A stretch of DNA of 64,000 nucleotides from Burkholderia sp. Ac-20365 (GTDB lineage Bacteria; Pseudomonadota; Gammaproteobacteria; Burkholderiales; Burkholderiaceae): the NCBI RefSeq assembly GCF_017104715.1, contig NZ_JAAGPI010000007.1, positions 1 to 64,000 on the forward strand, given 5' to 3'. Positions 63,801-64,000 of this stretch are shown one piece after another. A program made the translations under genes and the position numbers. The notes below the pieces were generated by a model that saw only the letters and a program-made list of their open reading frames with translations, made no database searches and was not told where the DNA came from. The stretch's first letter is position 1; every line of letters begins with the position of its first letter.

Positions 63801-64000
63801 GTGCTGATGACAGCACTCGCGATGCTGATCGGCATGCTGCCGATGGCGCTCGGTCTCGGCGACGGCGGCGAACAGAACGCGCCGCTCGGACGCGCGGTGA
63901 TCGGCGGTCTTGCGATCGGCACGGTGTCGACGCTGATGTTCGTGCCCGTGGTGTTCGGCATGGTGCACGCGTGGCTCGCGAAACGCCGCGCCAAACGTAC
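60840..64000 (+). CDS. RND efflux permease, runs off the window edge
   Basis: 1053 codons visible, no stop; the frame stays open to the last base. The N-terminus MWIVKLALRRPYTFIVLAV and a TM4 segment LALAVGILVDDATVAIENI identify a hydrophobe/amphiphile-type RND pump. In TM10 the usual Lys is replaced: the segment reads LCIGIATANSILVINTA, as in a subgroup of RND proteins, so coupling may differ from AcrB. The length is already full-size, so few residues can be missing. ATG 60840 follows AAGGAAAC. Adaptor and outer-membrane genes would be expected downstream, outside the window. Confidence 0.9.
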   Translation, partial: MWIVKLALRRPYTFIVLAVLLFIIGPLAILRTPTDIFPNINIPVVSIVWSYNGFSAEDMAHRITSNYERALTTDVDDIEHIESQSLNGVSVVKVFFHPGADINRAIAEAASNSASILRVLPPGTLPPNIITYNASTVPVLQLGLSSNTLPEQTLYDLGNSFIRTQLATIQGAAVPLPYGGKIRQIMVQLDPKALQAKGLAPIDVVNAVNAQNLILPGGTAKIGSREYNVEMNGSTQSVAALNDLPIKTVNGSVVYVRDVAHVIDGYAPQTNIVRSDGKRAALLQIEKTGSASTLTIIQQVKAMLPKIAAGLPSALKITPLSDQSVFVKSAISGVVREALIAACLTAAMILLFLGSWRATLIIAVSIPLAVLTSLIALAALGQTINIMTLGGLALAVGILVDDATVAIENITHHLEKGEPLHDAILNGSGEIAVPTFVSTLSICIVFVPMFLLSGVARYLFVPLAEAVVFAMCASYFFSRTLIPTLAMYLMRAPSAKGQVASGRFAIFARFQQGFERRFEAVRHGYHDVLQRAISNRRRFIPVYLALCFASLALIPFAGRDFFPAVDTGEIRLHLRAPTGTRIEQTARITDEVEAKIRSVIPKSEQAAVLDNIGVPVSGINLTYDSSDPIGPEDADIMITLAPKHKPTEQYVAQLRNVLAQSFPGVTFAFLPADIVSQILNFGLPAPIDVQIVGNKLDQNRVVANKLLAQMRGVRGLVDARIQQPGDEPTIDVNVDRTKAIQAGLTQKDVAQNMLIALSGSSQTTPNFWLDPKNGVSYPLVAEVPQYDIHSLQTLTNIPLTTDKVSVNPQNQLGTLGTTSRSTQQAVVSHYNVQPVLDIFASTQGRDLGGVASDVTKLVDAARAQLPPGSSIVMRGQVQSMNESFFGLGTGLVFAIALVYLLMVVNFQSWLDPLIIVSGLPGSLAGIAWMLFATHTTLSVPALTGTILCIGIATANSILVINTARESLAGGMEPLAAALDAGFNRFRPVLMTALAMLIGMLPMALGLGDGGEQNAPLGRAVIGGLAIGTVSTLMFVPVVFGMVHAWLAKRRAKR

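Noticed and set aside
60840..64000. Possible frameshift in the RND gene at the right edge
   Set aside because: An apparent frame mismatch came from a one-base start error; with ATG at 60840 the frame is open to the last base.
1..64000. CRISPR arrays, tRNA/rRNA genes, phage or insertion-sequence transposases
   Set aside because: None recognised on either strand by eye; the only repeats are the foldback elements, the hexamer arrays and short operators.

Overview
The window is high-GC, densely coded DNA of a Burkholderiaceae-type betaproteobacterium, most likely Paraburkholderia or Caballeronia. This rests on overall GC and codon use, DUF4148 and DUF6622 proteins, a BpeAB-OprB-like efflux locus, and the abundance of RND pumps and LysR/TetR/AraC regulators. 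No rRNA, tRNA, CRISPR array, phage or transposase gene was seen. The content (transport, efflux, catabolism, signalling) fits a secondary replicon or accessory-rich chromosome region.

Layout. 1-610 is one copy of a large foldback (nested palindromic) repeat; a second copy lies in opposite orientation at 30182-30831, so about 29.6 kb is bracketed by inverted repeats. Next to copy 1 is an orphan phoU (835-1542). 1749-11874 is an organosulfur block. A + strand operon encodes a methyltransferase, a sulfonate-type ABC transporter (binding protein, two permeases, ATPase) and an FMN-dependent LLM monooxygenase. It converges on a - strand operon in which an amino-acid-type ABC importer without an ATPase gene overlaps a SoxC-type sulfite dehydrogenase and its cytochrome c. 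Together they look like uptake of organosulfur compounds, release of sulfite and its oxidation.

12038-27945 is an efflux block: an MdtABC-like pump with two RND subunits plus an outer-membrane factor, then an AcrAB/BpeAB-OprB-like pump with a divergent TetR repressor. An OmpR/EnvZ-like two-component pair (28120-30140) follows. A sequence box in its own promoter recurs between the pump and its repressor, suggesting cross-regulation.

After repeat copy 2 come an RcnB-like protein, a diaminopropionate/N-acyl amino acid catabolic pair (M20 amidohydrolase, DpaL) with a divergent Lrp regulator and a Leu/Ile/Val-type binding protein (30888-35570), small membrane, thioredoxin-fold and lipoprotein genes, and a signalling operon of response regulator, LysM-FecR protein and CHASE2 histidine kinase (38108-42656). 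Then an AT-richer gap with palindromes (43150-43771), a beta-oxidation multifunctional enzyme with divergent LysR, an Ohr-like peroxidase, an NTF2-TetR pair, an AraC regulator, a CPA1 antiporter, a sugar-type binding lipoprotein overlapping a Cache-HAMP-PAS-GGDEF-EAL protein, a DUF4410 protein, an IorAB-type molybdenum hydroxylase, a DUF4148 protein, and an RND permease that runs off the right edge (60840->64000).

Functions are assigned by motif recognition and context only; no database search was run.
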